Below, in pieces: positions 19,001-28,342 of a DNA stretch of 64,000 nucleotides (positions are counted from its first letter, which is position 1; each line of letters starts with the position of its first letter). Under the pieces are notes generated by a model. That model did not search any database and was not told the DNA's origin. It saw only the letters and a program-made list of their open reading frames with translations. The stretch spans positions 1 to 64,000 of the forward strand of contig PKXQ01000118.1 of NCBI GenBank assembly GCA_003132405.1. Reading direction: 5' to 3'. The position numbers and the translations under genes were made by a program. This stretch comes from Acidobacteriaceae bacterium (lineage in GTDB: Bacteria; Acidobacteriota; Terriglobia; Terriglobales; Acidobacteriaceae).

Positions 19001-19351
19001 ATCGTCAAGAAAAACGGAATCATGATGATCGACTTTGCGCTGGAGGCGGAGCGCAAAGAGGGCAAGAGGCCAGAAGACGCAATTTACGAAGCGTGCCTGC
19101 TGCGTTTCCGTCCCATCATGATGACCACAATGGCCGCGCTGTTGGGCGGATTGCCGCTAGCCCTCGGCACCGGCATCGGTTCCGAACTTCGGAAACCCCT
19201 GGGCATATCGATGGTTGGCGGCTTGATCCTGAGTCAAGTGTTGACGCTGTATACGACACCAGTGATTTACATCTTCTTCGACCGGCTGGCGCATCGTTGG
19301 TCTTCGCGCCATGCTCGGGATAGTGGACCGGAGGCCGTGCCCGCTGATTAG
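16082..19351 (+). CDS. mdtB: RND multidrug efflux permease 1 (MdtB-like), 1089 aa
   Basis: Proton-driven inner-membrane pump of the HAE1/AcrB type. It starts [17 protein letters not shown] with the first membrane helix, then the porter domain, the helical repeats including the proton-relay region ([16 protein letters not shown], with the DD pair), and the C-terminal helices. About 50 residues of Ser/Thr/Ala-rich low-complexity sequence ([20 protein letters not shown]...) interrupt the second periplasmic loop near residues 780-835, absent from the paralogue downstream. The start GTG overlaps the adaptor stop (GTGA). Two RND genes in a row suggest a heteromeric MdtBC-like pump. Confidence 0.9.
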   Translation: MSPSRPFILRPVATSLLMAAILLAGFVAYLQLPVSALPEVDYPTIQVVTFYPGASPDVMASAVTAPLERQFGQVPGLNQMTSTSSDGSSIIVLQFALELNIDVAEQEVQAAINAAQTYLPSDLPVPPIYSKTNPADTPILTLALSSKTMPLSQVEDLADTRFSQKISQLPGVGLVSISGGQKPAVRVRVNPTALSSYGINLEDVRTALQQTSLDQAIGNFDGPQQDYQIQSNDQLLTAADFEKVVIAYHNGSPVKLSDVATVDNDVENVRQAAWMNETPAVIVNIQRQPGANIIQVVDRIKKLLPLLKSNLPAAIQIDELTDRTTTIRASVKDVEFELMLTVALVVMVIFLFLRNVSATIIPSVAVPLSIVGTFGVMYLAGFSLNNLTLMALTISTGFVVDDAIVMIENIIRFIEEGDPPLEAALKGSEQIGFTIVSLTISLIAVLIPLLFMGDIVGRLFREFAITLSVTILVSAVVSLTLTPMMCSRLLKSTHGQKQTRFYEVSENAFERIIAFYGRTLKWVLQRQTATLLVAAATLVLTIVLYVIVPKGFFPVQDTGIIQGISEATQSISFPAMSEKQQQLTHLILQDPAVESLSSFIGIDGTNTTLNSGRIQINLKPLEDRHINASDVIRRLQPKLEKIDGITLYMQPVQDLTVEDRVSRTQYQYTLEDPDQRELNFWTAKLMAKLQTIPELRDLATDQQTSGLAASLTIDRVTASRMGITPQAIDQLLYDAYGQRQVSTLYTQLNQYHIVLETLPEYQKNPTKLQDIYVRSALAPSALTTSSGTGTVTATTASGNSASSASPSPSAAPNTATSSGSANPSAVASVNGGGIPLSAITRFEMKSSPLSVNHQGQFPVVTISFNLAPGASLGEATKAIDKAQKEIGMPLSVQSAFQGTAASFQASLSNEPILILAALITVYIVLGVLYESYIHPITILSTLPSAGVGAILALLICGQELSVVALIGIILLIGIVKKNGIMMIDFALEAERKEGKRPEDAIYEACLLRFRPIMMTTMAALLGGLPLALGTGIGSELRKPLGISMVGGLILSQVLTLYTTPVIYIFFDRLAHRWSSRHARDSGPEAVPAD

Positions 19352-19366
19352 CGTGGATTAATTACG

Positions 19367-22300
19367 ATGAGTCTCTCTTCTCCATTTATTCGGCGGCCGG
19401 TAGCGACTACGCTCCTCACCTTAGCCGTTGCAATGGCGGGAGCGGTGGCCTTCACCCAACTCCCCGTCTCGCCGCTACCGCAAGTTGATTTCCCCACCAT
19501 TGCAGTGGGCGCCAGCTTGCCCGGAGCCAGCCCCGAAATCATGGCTTCCTCCATCGCAACCCCGTTAGAACGCCAGTTCGGAAGAATTGCCGGCATCACC
19601 GAGATGACGTCCTCCAGTAATCTCGGCACAACCAGCATCGTTCTGCAGTTCGATTTGAACCGTAACATAGATGGCGCGGCACGCGACGTTCAGGCTGCCA
19701 TCAATGCCGCGCGCAGTTACCTGCCTTCGAATCTTCCGGGTAATCCAACTTACCGCAAGGTCAACCCTGCCGATTCTCCCATCATGGTCCTGGGCCTTAC
19801 CTCCCCGGTGTACGATCGCGGAGCGCTGTACGACGCCGCCTCCACCATCATGCAGCAGCGCCTTTCCCAGATTCAGGGAGTGGGTCAGGTCAATGTGGGC
19901 GGCAGTTCGCTGCCCGCAGTGCGCGTGGATGTCAATCCCACGCAACTCAATAGTTATGGCCTCGGATTGCAGGACGTGGCCTCCATGCTGAGTTCGCAGA
20001 ACGCCAACAGTCCGAAGGGGCAAATGGCTGATAACAACACGAGCGCCGACATCGTAACCAATGACCAGCTTCTGAAAGCGGCCAGTTACATGCCACTCGT
20101 GGTCGGCTACCACAATGGCGCCGCCGTGAAGCTGTCCGATATTGCAAATGTCACCGACGCTACCGAAAACATTCGCGCCGCTGGTTTCATCAACGGCAAG
20201 CCTTCCGTCCTCATTATCATTTACCGCCAGCCCGGCGCGAACATCATCGATACCGTGGACCGCATCCGCAGCGCGCTCCCCTCGCTCAAGGCTTCGATTC
20301 CCTCCGCCATCGACGTCACCATCGCGGTCGACCGCACCCAGACCATTCGCGCTTCCGTGCGCGACGTCGAGCGTACCCTCATCGTCTCCATTATGCTGGT
20401 GATTCTGGTCGTCTTCGTCTTTCTGCGGAGCGGCCGCGCCACCCTGATTCCCGCCGTCGCCGTTCCTGTCTCCCTGATCGGCACCTTCGGCGTCATGTAC
20501 CTCTGCCACTACAGCATCGATAACCTCTCGCTCATGGCGCTCACCATTTCCACCGGTTTCGTGGTCGACGATGCCATCGTGGTCATCGAAAATATCACCC
20601 GTTATCTTGAGCAGGGCATGAAGCCCATGCAGGCCGCGCTCAAGGGCGCCAGTGAAATCGGTTTCACCGTTCTCTCCATCAGCATCTCTCTGGTGGCCGT
20701 CTTTATCCCCATTTTGCTCATGGGCGGAATCGTCGGTCGCCTCTTTCGCGAGTTCGCCGTTACTCTTTCCGTCGCCATCCTGGTATCCCTTGCGATTTCT
20801 TTAACCACCACGCCCATGATGTGTTCCCGCCTGCTCCGCCATGTCAAAGAGGAGGAGCACGGTGCTGCTTACCGGCTCAGCGAGCGCGCCTTCACTTCAC
20901 TTTTGGGCTTCTACGAACGCAGCCTGGGATGGGTCCTCGAACATCCCGGCATCACCCTGGCCGTTCTTTTTTTAACTGTCGGGCTCAACATCTATCTGTT
21001 CTGGATTGTCCCCAAGGGATTTTTCCCGCAGCAAGATAACGGCGTCGTTTTCGGAGGCATCCAGGGTCCGCAGGATACTTCTTTTCAAGCCATGCAAAAG
21101 GCTACGCAGCGTATTGTCGACGTTGTCAAAGCGGATCCCGGCGTTGCCAACGCCATGGCATTCACCGGTGGCGGCGGCTCCACCAATGGCGGCTTTATCT
21201 TCGTAGGTCTGAAGCCTTTTAATCAACGCAATGCCACTTCCAGCCAGATTGTGGATCGCCTTCGCCCCAAACTTTTTGCCGTGCAGGGCGCAAACACTTT
21301 TATGCAGGCTTCGCAGGACCTCCGTATCGGCGGACGGGGAAGCAGCGCCCAATACCAGTACACTATTCAGAGCGACAATCTGCAGGATCTGGTGCAGTGG
21401 GGCCCTGTGCTTCTCCAGAATATGCGGAAAATACGCATACTAACGGACGTCAATACCGACCAGCAAAACAGCGGACTTCAGAGCATGCTCACTTACGACC
21501 GTGCCACCGCTTCCCGCCTCGGCATCACTCCTGAGATGATCGATAACTCGCTCTACGAGGCCTTCGGCCAGGCCCAGGTTTCGACCATGTACACCAATAT
21601 CAACCAGTACCACGTCGTGCTCGAAGTCGAACCGAAATTCTGGCAGTCGCCGGTGAGCCTGGACGACGTCTACTTACGGGCCGCGCAAGGAAGGGTCATT
21701 CCCTTAAGCGCCATCGCACATTACGAAACCAGAACCGCTCCTCTCGCCGTGAATCACCAGGGGCAATATCCCTCGGTGACTATTTCCTTCAATCTGGCCC
21801 CGGGCGTGGCTCTCAGCGACGCTGCCGGCGCCATTCTGGCCATGGAGCAAAAAATCGGAATGCCCGACACCGTTACTGGCATGTTCTCCGGCACCCTGCA
21901 GCAATTTCAGGCGACCAAGGATTCCATGCCGATTCTCATCATCGCCGCGCTTCTGGCCGTTTACATAGTTCTCGGCATTCTCTACGAGAGTTTCATCCAT
22001 CCCCTCACCATTATTTCCACTCTGCCCTCGGCCGGAGTGGGCGCCGTCCTCGCGCTCATGATCTTTCACATGGATCTGAGCATCATCGCCATAATCGGCG
22101 TGATTCTCTTAATCGGCATCGTCAAGAAGAACGCGATCCTGATGATCGACTTCGCCCTGGCCGCGGAGCGCATCGACGGCAAGAGCTCGCGCGATGCGAT
22201 TTATCAGGCCTGCGTCCTGCGCTTCCGGCCCATTCTGATGACCACTATGGCTGCCCTCTTTGGCGCATTGCCGCTGGCCCTCGGTAGAGGCACGGGCTCT

Positions 22301-22471
22301 GAACTCCGCACTCCTCTGGGCATTACGATTATCGGCGGGCTGATTCTGAGTCAAATGCTTACCCTCTACACCACGCCGGTGGTTTATCTTTCCCTAGACC
22401 GCCTGCGAGTGAAATGGCTGCGGGCACATGGAAAATTTGAGGGACAGAGAGAGATTGAATCCTTTGGATGA
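19367..22471 (+). CDS. mdtC: RND multidrug efflux permease 2 (MdtC-like), 1034 aa
   Basis: Second HAE1-type RND pump, 15 bases after the first. It opens MSLSSPFIRRPVATTLL, has the proton-relay stretch ([16 protein letters not shown]) and ends with the standard last helices (TPLGITIIGGLILSQMLTLY). Its length is that of MdtC/AcrB (about 1030-1050), with no insert like the one in its neighbour. Together with the preceding pump it probably forms a heterotrimer, as known for E. coli MdtBC, and uses the adaptor encoded first in the operon. Confidence 0.9.
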   Translation: MSLSSPFIRRPVATTLLTLAVAMAGAVAFTQLPVSPLPQVDFPTIAVGASLPGASPEIMASSIATPLERQFGRIAGITEMTSSSNLGTTSIVLQFDLNRNIDGAARDVQAAINAARSYLPSNLPGNPTYRKVNPADSPIMVLGLTSPVYDRGALYDAASTIMQQRLSQIQGVGQVNVGGSSLPAVRVDVNPTQLNSYGLGLQDVASMLSSQNANSPKGQMADNNTSADIVTNDQLLKAASYMPLVVGYHNGAAVKLSDIANVTDATENIRAAGFINGKPSVLIIIYRQPGANIIDTVDRIRSALPSLKASIPSAIDVTIAVDRTQTIRASVRDVERTLIVSIMLVILVVFVFLRSGRATLIPAVAVPVSLIGTFGVMYLCHYSIDNLSLMALTISTGFVVDDAIVVIENITRYLEQGMKPMQAALKGASEIGFTVLSISISLVAVFIPILLMGGIVGRLFREFAVTLSVAILVSLAISLTTTPMMCSRLLRHVKEEEHGAAYRLSERAFTSLLGFYERSLGWVLEHPGITLAVLFLTVGLNIYLFWIVPKGFFPQQDNGVVFGGIQGPQDTSFQAMQKATQRIVDVVKADPGVANAMAFTGGGGSTNGGFIFVGLKPFNQRNATSSQIVDRLRPKLFAVQGANTFMQASQDLRIGGRGSSAQYQYTIQSDNLQDLVQWGPVLLQNMRKIRILTDVNTDQQNSGLQSMLTYDRATASRLGITPEMIDNSLYEAFGQAQVSTMYTNINQYHVVLEVEPKFWQSPVSLDDVYLRAAQGRVIPLSAIAHYETRTAPLAVNHQGQYPSVTISFNLAPGVALSDAAGAILAMEQKIGMPDTVTGMFSGTLQQFQATKDSMPILIIAALLAVYIVLGILYESFIHPLTIISTLPSAGVGAVLALMIFHMDLSIIAIIGVILLIGIVKKNAILMIDFALAAERIDGKSSRDAIYQACVLRFRPILMTTMAALFGALPLALGRGTGSELRTPLGITIIGGLILSQMLTLYTTPVVYLSLDRLRVKWLRAHGKFEGQREIESFG

Positions 22472-22540
22472 TGATCTCTATGCGCGAACCACTTCACAAG
22501 CGCGCAACTCGCGTAGCATACTAAGGAGTTTCACCCAGCG

Positions 22541-24106
22541 ATGAAGGCAACAAACAAAATTCGAGCGGCGGCCGCGCTTCTCTGCGGCACGCTTTTTCTC
22601 CCAGGATGCGTCGTCGGGCCGCATTATCATCGACCGTCGGTCGATACACCGGGGACATTCAAAGAAGTGACACCCGACGATCTCAAGAAAATGGATGGCT
22701 GGAAGGTTGCCCAGCCGCAGGACAGCGCTCTGCACGACAAGTGGTGGGGGATTTTTGGCGATCCGCAGTTGAACGCGCTCGAAGGGCAAGTCAGCATCAA
22801 CAATCAGAACGTCGCGGCGGCCTTCGCCAATTTCATGGCGGCGCGCGCAATCGTGCGCGAGGCTCGCGCGCAATATTTTCCGACAGTCAGCGTTGCCCCG
22901 GGCATCACTTATCAGCATCAACCCTCTTCTTCGGGCATTGCGCCGAGCGCAGCTGCCGGGGCTACTTTTACCGAATATTCTTTACCCTTTGACGCTTCCT
23001 GGACGCCTGATTTATTTGGCCGCGTGCGCAACCAGGTTCGTGCCAACGTCGCCAGCGCGCAAGCCAGTGCGGCCGACTTGGAGAACACGCGCTTGACCGC
23101 GCAAGCCGAACTGGCAGTCGATTACTTTCAATTGCGCGGGCAGGATGCTCTCAAAGAACTCCTCGACGCGACCGTGAAGGCGTATCAAGAGTCCTTGAAC
23201 CTGACCAAGGCGCTCTACGAAACCGGCATCGACTCTGATGAATCGGTAGCGCAGGCCGAAACTCAGCTCGAAGCAACCGAGGCGCTAGACACGAATCTTG
23301 GCATCCTGCGGGCTCAGTACGAGCACGCGATTGCGCTTCTGGTTGGCAAACCTGCTTCTGCCTTTTCAGTCGCGGTCGAGCCTTTGAAGACTCCACCGCC
23401 CGCGATTCCGATTGGCGTTCCATCGCAACTGTTGGAGCGCCGGCCGGATGTGGCCGCGAACGAACGCCTGATGGCTCAGGCCAATGCATTAATCGGCGTC
23501 CAGCAAGCCGCCTATTATCCGACGCTGACGCTTAGCGCCTCTGCGGGTTTTGAATCTACGAGCGCCTCGCAGTGGTTCACCTGGCCCAGCCGATTCTTCT
23601 CTGTCGGCCCGTCGCTCTCCGAGTTGATTTACGATGGCGGCCTTCGCCGCGCCACCGTCGAACAATATCGCGCGCAATATGATGCGGCGGTGGCCAACTA
23701 CCGCAACACCGTGCTCACCGCGTTTGAACAAGTCGAGGATAATCTCGCCGGCCTGCGCGTTCTCTCCACAGAAATTCAGCAGCAGGATGTAGCGATCCAG
23801 TCCGCGCAGCGCGCACTGACGCTGGCCACGGATCGCTACCGCCTCGGCATCGACCCCTACCTCAACGTCATCACCGCACAGACCACGCTCTTCAGCAATC
23901 AACAAACGGCGGTAAATTTGCGGATCACCCAGATTGTCGACAGCGTGCAACTGGTCGAGGCGCTAGGCGGAGGATGGGATGCTTCCACGCTTCCAACGTC
24001 GCAGCAGATTATTTCGCGAGGAACGCCATTGACTCCAACCACTACCGCCGAATCGCCCGCGACGCAAACGCCTGCGTCCCCGCCCCCCGCATCGACAGCT
24101 CCTTAG
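22541..24106 (+). CDS. Outer-membrane efflux lipoprotein (NodT/OprM family), 521 aa
   Basis: TolC-like exit channel for the tripartite pump. The signal peptide has a lipobox (LFLPGC), placing the lipid anchor at Cys after about residue 24. Then come the two OEP repeats rich in long helices (SVSINNQNVAAAFANFMAAR; VNLRITQIVDSVQLVEALGGGW). The Pro/Thr-rich tail is low-complexity. The motif GPHYHRP after the lipid Cys is typical of NodT-family lipoproteins. It follows the second RND gene by 69 bases, completing a full adaptor-pump-pump-channel operon. Confidence 0.92.
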   Translation: MKATNKIRAAAALLCGTLFLPGCVVGPHYHRPSVDTPGTFKEVTPDDLKKMDGWKVAQPQDSALHDKWWGIFGDPQLNALEGQVSINNQNVAAAFANFMAARAIVREARAQYFPTVSVAPGITYQHQPSSSGIAPSAAAGATFTEYSLPFDASWTPDLFGRVRNQVRANVASAQASAADLENTRLTAQAELAVDYFQLRGQDALKELLDATVKAYQESLNLTKALYETGIDSDESVAQAETQLEATEALDTNLGILRAQYEHAIALLVGKPASAFSVAVEPLKTPPPAIPIGVPSQLLERRPDVAANERLMAQANALIGVQQAAYYPTLTLSASAGFESTSASQWFTWPSRFFSVGPSLSELIYDGGLRRATVEQYRAQYDAAVANYRNTVLTAFEQVEDNLAGLRVLSTEIQQQDVAIQSAQRALTLATDRYRLGIDPYLNVITAQTTLFSNQQTAVNLRITQIVDSVQLVEALGGGWDASTLPTSQQIISRGTPLTPTTTAESPATQTPASPPPASTAP

Positions 24107-24166
24107 CAGGACAGGAAGATAGATGATTCGAGTTGGATTCCCTCTGGACGCTGCGGCTTAGCCCTC

Positions 24167-24188
24167 GTTTGTTCGCTGTTTGTTCGCT
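24167..24188. repeat. Two tandem copies of GTTTGTTCGCT
   Basis: An exact 11-bp unit repeated head to tail in the spacer between convergent genes, about 50 bases left of the parS-like palindrome. Confidence 0.6.
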
Positions 24189-24233
24189 CTATAATTCAAT
24201 TGTTGTACATTATTGCGCGTACATTTTAGCCAC

Positions 24234-24261
24234 TACAAATGTTCCACGTGGAACATTTGTA
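24234..24261. promoter_or_regulatory. parS-like ParB-binding palindrome
   Basis: A perfect 28-bp palindrome whose 16-bp core is TGTTCCACGTGGAACA, matching the known chromosomal parS consensus TGTTNCACGTGNAACA. It lies in the short spacer between the convergent efflux lipoprotein and MFS genes, as chromosomal parS sites often do outside coding frames. Direct repeats GTACATTATTG flank it at 24205-24215 and 24263-24273. No parA/parB or origin genes are in the window. Confidence 0.7.
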
Positions 24262-24287
24262 CGTACATTATTGGCGGCCGAGCTTGG

Positions 24288-25685
24288 CTAACTGGCCAGT
24301 GCCGTTCTTTCCCTCGCTGCTTTTGCCTCCTTGGCGGCGTCGGAGGCTCGTTCCCTTTCTCCCACTTCATCAAGCTGCAGATCCTTCGTCTCAGGGGAAT
24401 AGAGCAGGCTGACGAAGGTCATGATCGCGCCAACCGTCAAAACGACCGACGGCGACAACCACAAATCCTGCTTCTCGATAGCGGCAATAAATGGAATCTT
24501 ATGCGCCCACCACACGTAAGCGCTGAACCAGGCACCGAGCAGCGCTCCCGAAGAATATCCAAAGCCAACGCCGGCAGCGCGCCGGCGCGTTGGGAAGCGT
24601 TCGCAGAGATAAGCGGGAACGACTCCCCAAGCCAACTTAAGCATGGCGGCCATCACGGTGCCGAGGACGGCCATCCACAAATTGCGAGCAATAGCGGCGT
24701 GATAGAGAACGTAGAAGACGGGAATTCCAAAGACGACCAGAAAAGCGCAATACCACTGCGTCAATATCTTCCTGCCGGTTCGATCCGACAGCCAGCCGTA
24801 GAAGTTATAGCCAAGGAATGCCATGAACAGAGCGAAACCGTAAATCAAGCTGTAGGTCGTGGTGTCAAAGCCGCGGCCTTTGAGCGTCAGGATGTTGGGA
24901 AGGAATCCGTAGACGGAGTAATCGGTAAGAAACAATCCCGTCATAAAGAAGAAGACCTGAAGGAAATCCCAAAGTTGAGGCGGCTTAAATAGGCTCAAGA
25001 ACGGAGATTTCTCGATCTTGCCGCGAGCTTTGGCCTTTTCGAATTCCGGCGACTCATGCAGGCTGCTGCGAATATAGAGCGCCAGGAATACGGGAATAAC
25101 GCCGGTCATGAAAACAATCCGCCATCCGTAGGCGAGCATGGTTTCTTTGGTGGTGAGATACGAAACAAGGGCAAAGACCAGCGAGCCGAAGACATAGCCG
25201 AGGGGAAATCCCGATTGGATGAATCCGCCAATCGCTCCGCGTCTCTTTTGCGGAGCATATTCGATGGCGAACGTGTGACCCACTGCGTATTCGCCGCCGA
25301 AGAAGATTCCCATCAATAAGCGCAGACAACAGAAGGCGACGTAGGACCAGACTCCGATCTGCGCGTAGGTCGGCAAAAAGCCGCCGAGCAGCGACATCAC
25401 GCCCACGCCGCCGATGGTGAAAACCAGGAGGAACTGGCGTCCAATCTTGTCGGCATAGCGTCCGAAGATAGCCGAGCCGATGGGCCTCGCGGCCATGGTG
25501 ATCGAATAGGTGAACACAATCACGATGTATTGCCAGGCGGCGCTGCCTTTCGGCGAAATGAAAACCTTGACCAGAATTGGCGCCATGATCAGAACGAGCG
25601 CCATGTCGTAGGCGTCAAGCATGAATCCCAGAAACTGGGAAATCATGGCCATCTTTGCATCTCTGGATAACTGTTGCTCGGGCAT
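24288..25685 (-). CDS. MFS transporter (metabolite:H+ symporter type), 465 aa
   Basis: Twelve-helix major facilitator. I use the ATG at 25685 (MPEQQLSRDAKMAMISQFLG) preceded by GAGGAG, rather than the track start at 25790. Visible are DAYDMALVLIMAPIL in helix 1, the GRYADKIGRQFLL loop between helices 2 and 3 and FFGGEYAVGHTFAIEYAPQKRRG, typical of the sugar/acid symporter group (proline/betaine, sialate, aromatic acid). The C-terminal ~45 residues are charged and cytoplasmic. The substrate cannot be predicted. Convergent with the efflux operon. Confidence 0.88.
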   Translation of the reverse strand: MPEQQLSRDAKMAMISQFLGFMLDAYDMALVLIMAPILVKVFISPKGSAAWQYIVIVFTYSITMAARPIGSAIFGRYADKIGRQFLLVFTIGGVGVMSLLGGFLPTYAQIGVWSYVAFCCLRLLMGIFFGGEYAVGHTFAIEYAPQKRRGAIGGFIQSGFPLGYVFGSLVFALVSYLTTKETMLAYGWRIVFMTGVIPVFLALYIRSSLHESPEFEKAKARGKIEKSPFLSLFKPPQLWDFLQVFFFMTGLFLTDYSVYGFLPNILTLKGRGFDTTTYSLIYGFALFMAFLGYNFYGWLSDRTGRKILTQWYCAFLVVFGIPVFYVLYHAAIARNLWMAVLGTVMAAMLKLAWGVVPAYLCERFPTRRRAAGVGFGYSSGALLGAWFSAYVWWAHKIPFIAAIEKQDLWLSPSVVLTVGAIMTFVSLLYSPETKDLQLDEVGERERASDAAKEAKAARERTALAS

Positions 25686-25873
25686 AGAAAACTCCTCGTC
25701 GTGGAGGTGGGCCGTAGTGCGCGCTAGATATAGCACATCCGCGAAAGCCGACCCGCGATCCGCGTCACACGGGCTTGAGGCGGTGCGCACGAAAGCGGCT
25801 ACGGCCGATTCGCAAGCGCGGTGCCGACAGCGCTTGGCATATTATCAGCAAATAAGGATGGATTTCAGTTTCT

Positions 25874-27067
25874 TTGGGAAAACCTGAAAAGGCGACGGTC
25901 GCGACCATGCTGGCGGGCCTGTGCACGTTTCTCAGCGTCTACAGCACACAACCGTTGCTGCCGCTCTTGCGCCAGATTTTCCATGCCTCCGAGTTCGAAG
26001 TCAGCCTCACGGTTAGCGCTACCATTTTCGCCACCGCTCTGACGGCTCCCATCATCGGCATGATTGCCGAGCGCCGCGGTCGCAAGAAGGTCATCGTCCC
26101 ATCGCTGTTCTTGCTGACCATTCCTACCGCCCTGGCCGCGACTTCCAGCAGCCTGAGCGCACTCATCTTCTGGCGCTTTGCCCAGGGTTTATTTGTGCCC
26201 GGCGTAATCGCGGTCATGCTCGCCTATATCAACGAAGAGTGGGCAGGGCGCGGCGTGGGGCGTGCCATGTCTTCGTATGTGACCGGCACAGTGATTGGAG
26301 GATTTCTCGGACGCTTTCTTTCCGGCATTATTGCCACCCACTGGCATTGGCGCGCCAGTTTCCTGGTGATTGCTGCGCTCAACCTCATCGGCGCGATTAT
26401 TGTCCGCGCGTGGCTCCCGCTGGCAGAGAACTTTGTGCGCGCCGAGCACTGGCAGCAGGTTGTCGATCATGCGAAACAACATCTGCGCAGCGTGCGGCTG
26501 CTGGCCAACTTCGGCATGGGAGCGACCGCGCTCTTCGCGCTGGTCGGATGCTTCACCTATGCGAACTTCTATCTTGCCGCTCCTCCATTTCGCTTGAATT
26601 CAGCGCAACTGGGCAGCATCTTCTTTGTCTATCTGCTCGGAGCGGTCATCACGCCGCAGTCCGGGCGCTTCCTCGATCACTTTGGCTTCCGACGGACCAC
26701 GATTCTCTATTGCGCCATGATGATTGCAGGATTGCTTTTCACCTTGGTGAGATCTTTGCCGGTCATCATCATAGGCCTGGCTATATTTTCTTCAGGTGTT
26801 TTCGTCGGTCAGGCCGCCGCCACCGTACAGACGGGCGCAATCGCGGGTCGCGCGCGCTCTTCTGCCGCCGGGCTCTACGTGGCCTTCTACTACCTAGGAG
26901 GCAGCATAGGCGCGACCTTGACCGGCCTGTTCTGGCGCTGGAAGGGATGGCCGGGTTGCGTCATGTTATTGGCAGGTGCTTCGCTGCTGAGTTTGTGGCT
27001 GGCGCGCGTCAGCAGTCGTCCGCCTGACCAACTAGATTCTACAGAGATCGAATTGGTCGGCGACTAA
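25874..27067 (+). CDS. MFS transporter, YnfM-like, 397 aa
   Basis: Twelve-helix efflux-type major facilitator (LSVYSTQPLLPLLRQIF in helix 1; IAERRGRKKVIV loop; YINEEWAGRGVGRAMSSYVTGTVIGGFLGR). It is of a normal length for the family. The start is TTG at 25874; an ATG at 25907 (MLAGLCTFL) is possible. It is divergent from the other MFS gene and its likely substrate is unknown. Confidence 0.85.
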   Translation: MGKPEKATVATMLAGLCTFLSVYSTQPLLPLLRQIFHASEFEVSLTVSATIFATALTAPIIGMIAERRGRKKVIVPSLFLLTIPTALAATSSSLSALIFWRFAQGLFVPGVIAVMLAYINEEWAGRGVGRAMSSYVTGTVIGGFLGRFLSGIIATHWHWRASFLVIAALNLIGAIIVRAWLPLAENFVRAEHWQQVVDHAKQHLRSVRLLANFGMGATALFALVGCFTYANFYLAAPPFRLNSAQLGSIFFVYLLGAVITPQSGRFLDHFGFRRTTILYCAMMIAGLLFTLVRSLPVIIIGLAIFSSGVFVGQAAATVQTGAIAGRARSSAAGLYVAFYYLGGSIGATLTGLFWRWKGWPGCVMLLAGASLLSLWLARVSSRPPDQLDSTEIELVGD

Positions 27068-27294
27068 GCGACGACTCGACGCGCTCTGCTCGCACACCTT
27101 CTGATCCCACCGCTAATTTCACTGCATAGATTTGCGCCCATAGCTTGTATCAATGTGAGACGAATGCGCATGTTACTAAAGGCCACTTGTCAATTTGGCC
27201 GTACGTTACGTTGCCCAGGTTATTGATTGTGCAGTATCAGTTATGCGACACGGGCCGCGATATTCATCTCACACTGAGACCATAGGGCTAGAAA

Positions 27295-27561
27295 ATGAAG
27301 CAAACTTACTACTTTGCCGCTTGGACCGACAGCGGTTGTCTCCTAGGATGCGACCACCAACACCAAACTGTAACGTCAGCAGCCGCCTGTATCAACATGC
27401 CGGGCGGCTACGTTGCGGCCGTTGAAACCTCCCTACGCGAATTGACAGAGTGGGAAGAGGCTGAGTTTCAAATGGCCAAGTACGGCATTGGCGGGGAGCC
27501 GCCGAAAGATAAGAATCCCGTCAGGCAGTTGGGTTGGCTCCCGATCAAGAGATACACCTGA
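27295..27561 (+). CDS. Hypothetical protein, 88 aa
   Basis: Unrecognised small protein (MKQTYYFAAWTDSGCLLGCDHQ) with two Cys in a CLLGCDH motif near the start and charged C-terminal part (PPKDKNPVRQ). No signal peptide. A plausible ATG follows an A-rich leader. It sits alone between the YnfM-like gene and the BlaI operon, and its function cannot be stated. Confidence 0.5.
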   Translation: MKQTYYFAAWTDSGCLLGCDHQHQTVTSAAACINMPGGYVAAVETSLRELTEWEEAEFQMAKYGIGGEPPKDKNPVRQLGWLPIKRYT

Positions 27562-27853
27562 TCTCGACAGGGTTTCGAATGGCTTTGTCCGTGACTTGAT
27601 CAAAGACCGCTGCCGAGCGCTGGCGGATGCTCGCCTCTATTGCTCGGGACTTTACAGTTTGCTTGAAAAACTTTCGCAATTGGCTAGAAGCTGGCCTCAG
27701 GCGCTAAAGCGCGGACACATTCTCCAGGACTTACGGCACGAGTAAAACTCGTGCCCTTCCCGAAGCCCAATCAAAGTGGAGTTTTTCGGGAAACTAGTTT
27801 AAGGCGTCTCCGCCGAAATGTGGCCTGCGGGCAACTCGAGCATTTCCTCTTGC
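27562..27853. other. Non-coding spacer with nothing recognised
   Basis: No convincing gene, RNA or repeat was seen. The 85-aa ORF 27488-27745 overlaps the small gene and reads as a shadow. The right edge leads into the BlaI-type operator. Confidence 0.5.
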
Positions 27854-27869
27854 AACTAAAAGATTAGTT
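27854..27869. promoter_or_regulatory. BlaI-type operator candidate upstream of blaI
   Basis: The dyad AACTAAAAGATTAGTT (arms AACTA/TAGTT, 6-bp spacer) lies 45 bases before the blaI start. The same AACTA-N6-TAGTT geometry precedes the HtrA gene at 29818-29837, consistent with autorepression and a shared regulon. Confidence 0.55.
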
Positions 27870-27913
27870 ACTTTTTGCTTCCTGCCGCGTCTAAGGAAAA
27901 AGGAGGGCTGGCG

Positions 27914-28342
27914 GTGCCGCCGAGACAATCAGGAACGTTGACGGAAGCTGAGCTGAGGATCATGAACGTGCTCTGGGTGAAGGGCTCGGGCACGGTTCAG
28001 CAAGTCCTTGATTCTATTACGGAAAAGCCTGCCATCGCCTACAACTCCGTTCTTACCACCATCCGTGTGCTGGAAAGAAAAGGATACTTGAAGCATCTAA
28101 AAGATGGGCGAGCGCACGTGTATTCCCCGGTGGTGGGGCAGCAGGAAGCGACGCGGTCGGAGATCCGCCATCTGGTGAGCCGTTTTTTTAAGAATTCTGA
28201 AGAGCAGCTTGTTCTGAATCTGCTGGAAGACCAAGGTCTTGAGGCAGAGGAGATTGGCCGGTTGCGGCAGATGCTAACGCAGAAAGACGTGACGCAGAAG
28301 GATACGACGCAGAAGAGCGCGATCAGGAGCGATGCGAAATGA
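27914..28342 (+). CDS. blaI: BlaI/MecI-family transcriptional repressor, 142 aa
   Basis: Winged-helix repressor (LTEAELRIMNVLWVKGSGTV, AYNSVLTTIRVLERKGYLKH as recognition and wing helices), normally inactivated by the partner M56 peptidase. I use the GTG at 27914, with AGGAGG seven bases upstream, instead of the track TTG at 27875. The C-terminal third (EEQLVLNLLEDQGLEAEEIGRL) is the dimer part, with a Lys/Thr/Gln-rich repeat tail (QKDVTQKDTTQKSA). The stop overlaps the M56 start (ATGA), so the two are a translationally coupled pair. A dyad operator lies just upstream. Confidence 0.9.
   Translation: MPPRQSGTLTEAELRIMNVLWVKGSGTVQQVLDSITEKPAIAYNSVLTTIRVLERKGYLKHLKDGRAHVYSPVVGQQEATRSEIRHLVSRFFKNSEEQLVLNLLEDQGLEAEEIGRLRQMLTQKDVTQKDTTQKSAIRSDAK

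Noticed and set aside
19565-20509. 314-aa minus-strand ORF opposite the second RND pump
   Set aside because: Antisense shadow of a clear RND pump gene; no family motif.
24234-24261. Terminator for the convergent genes
   Set aside because: A loop-less palindrome without a T-run does not look like an intrinsic terminator, and the core matches parS.
24213-24992. 259-aa plus-strand ORF across the parS-like site
   Set aside because: Antisense to the MFS gene and runs through the palindrome; no coding signal.
27488-27745. 85-aa plus-strand ORF after the small hypothetical gene
   Set aside because: Overlaps the 88-aa gene, has no ribosome site, and its composition resembles a shadow frame.
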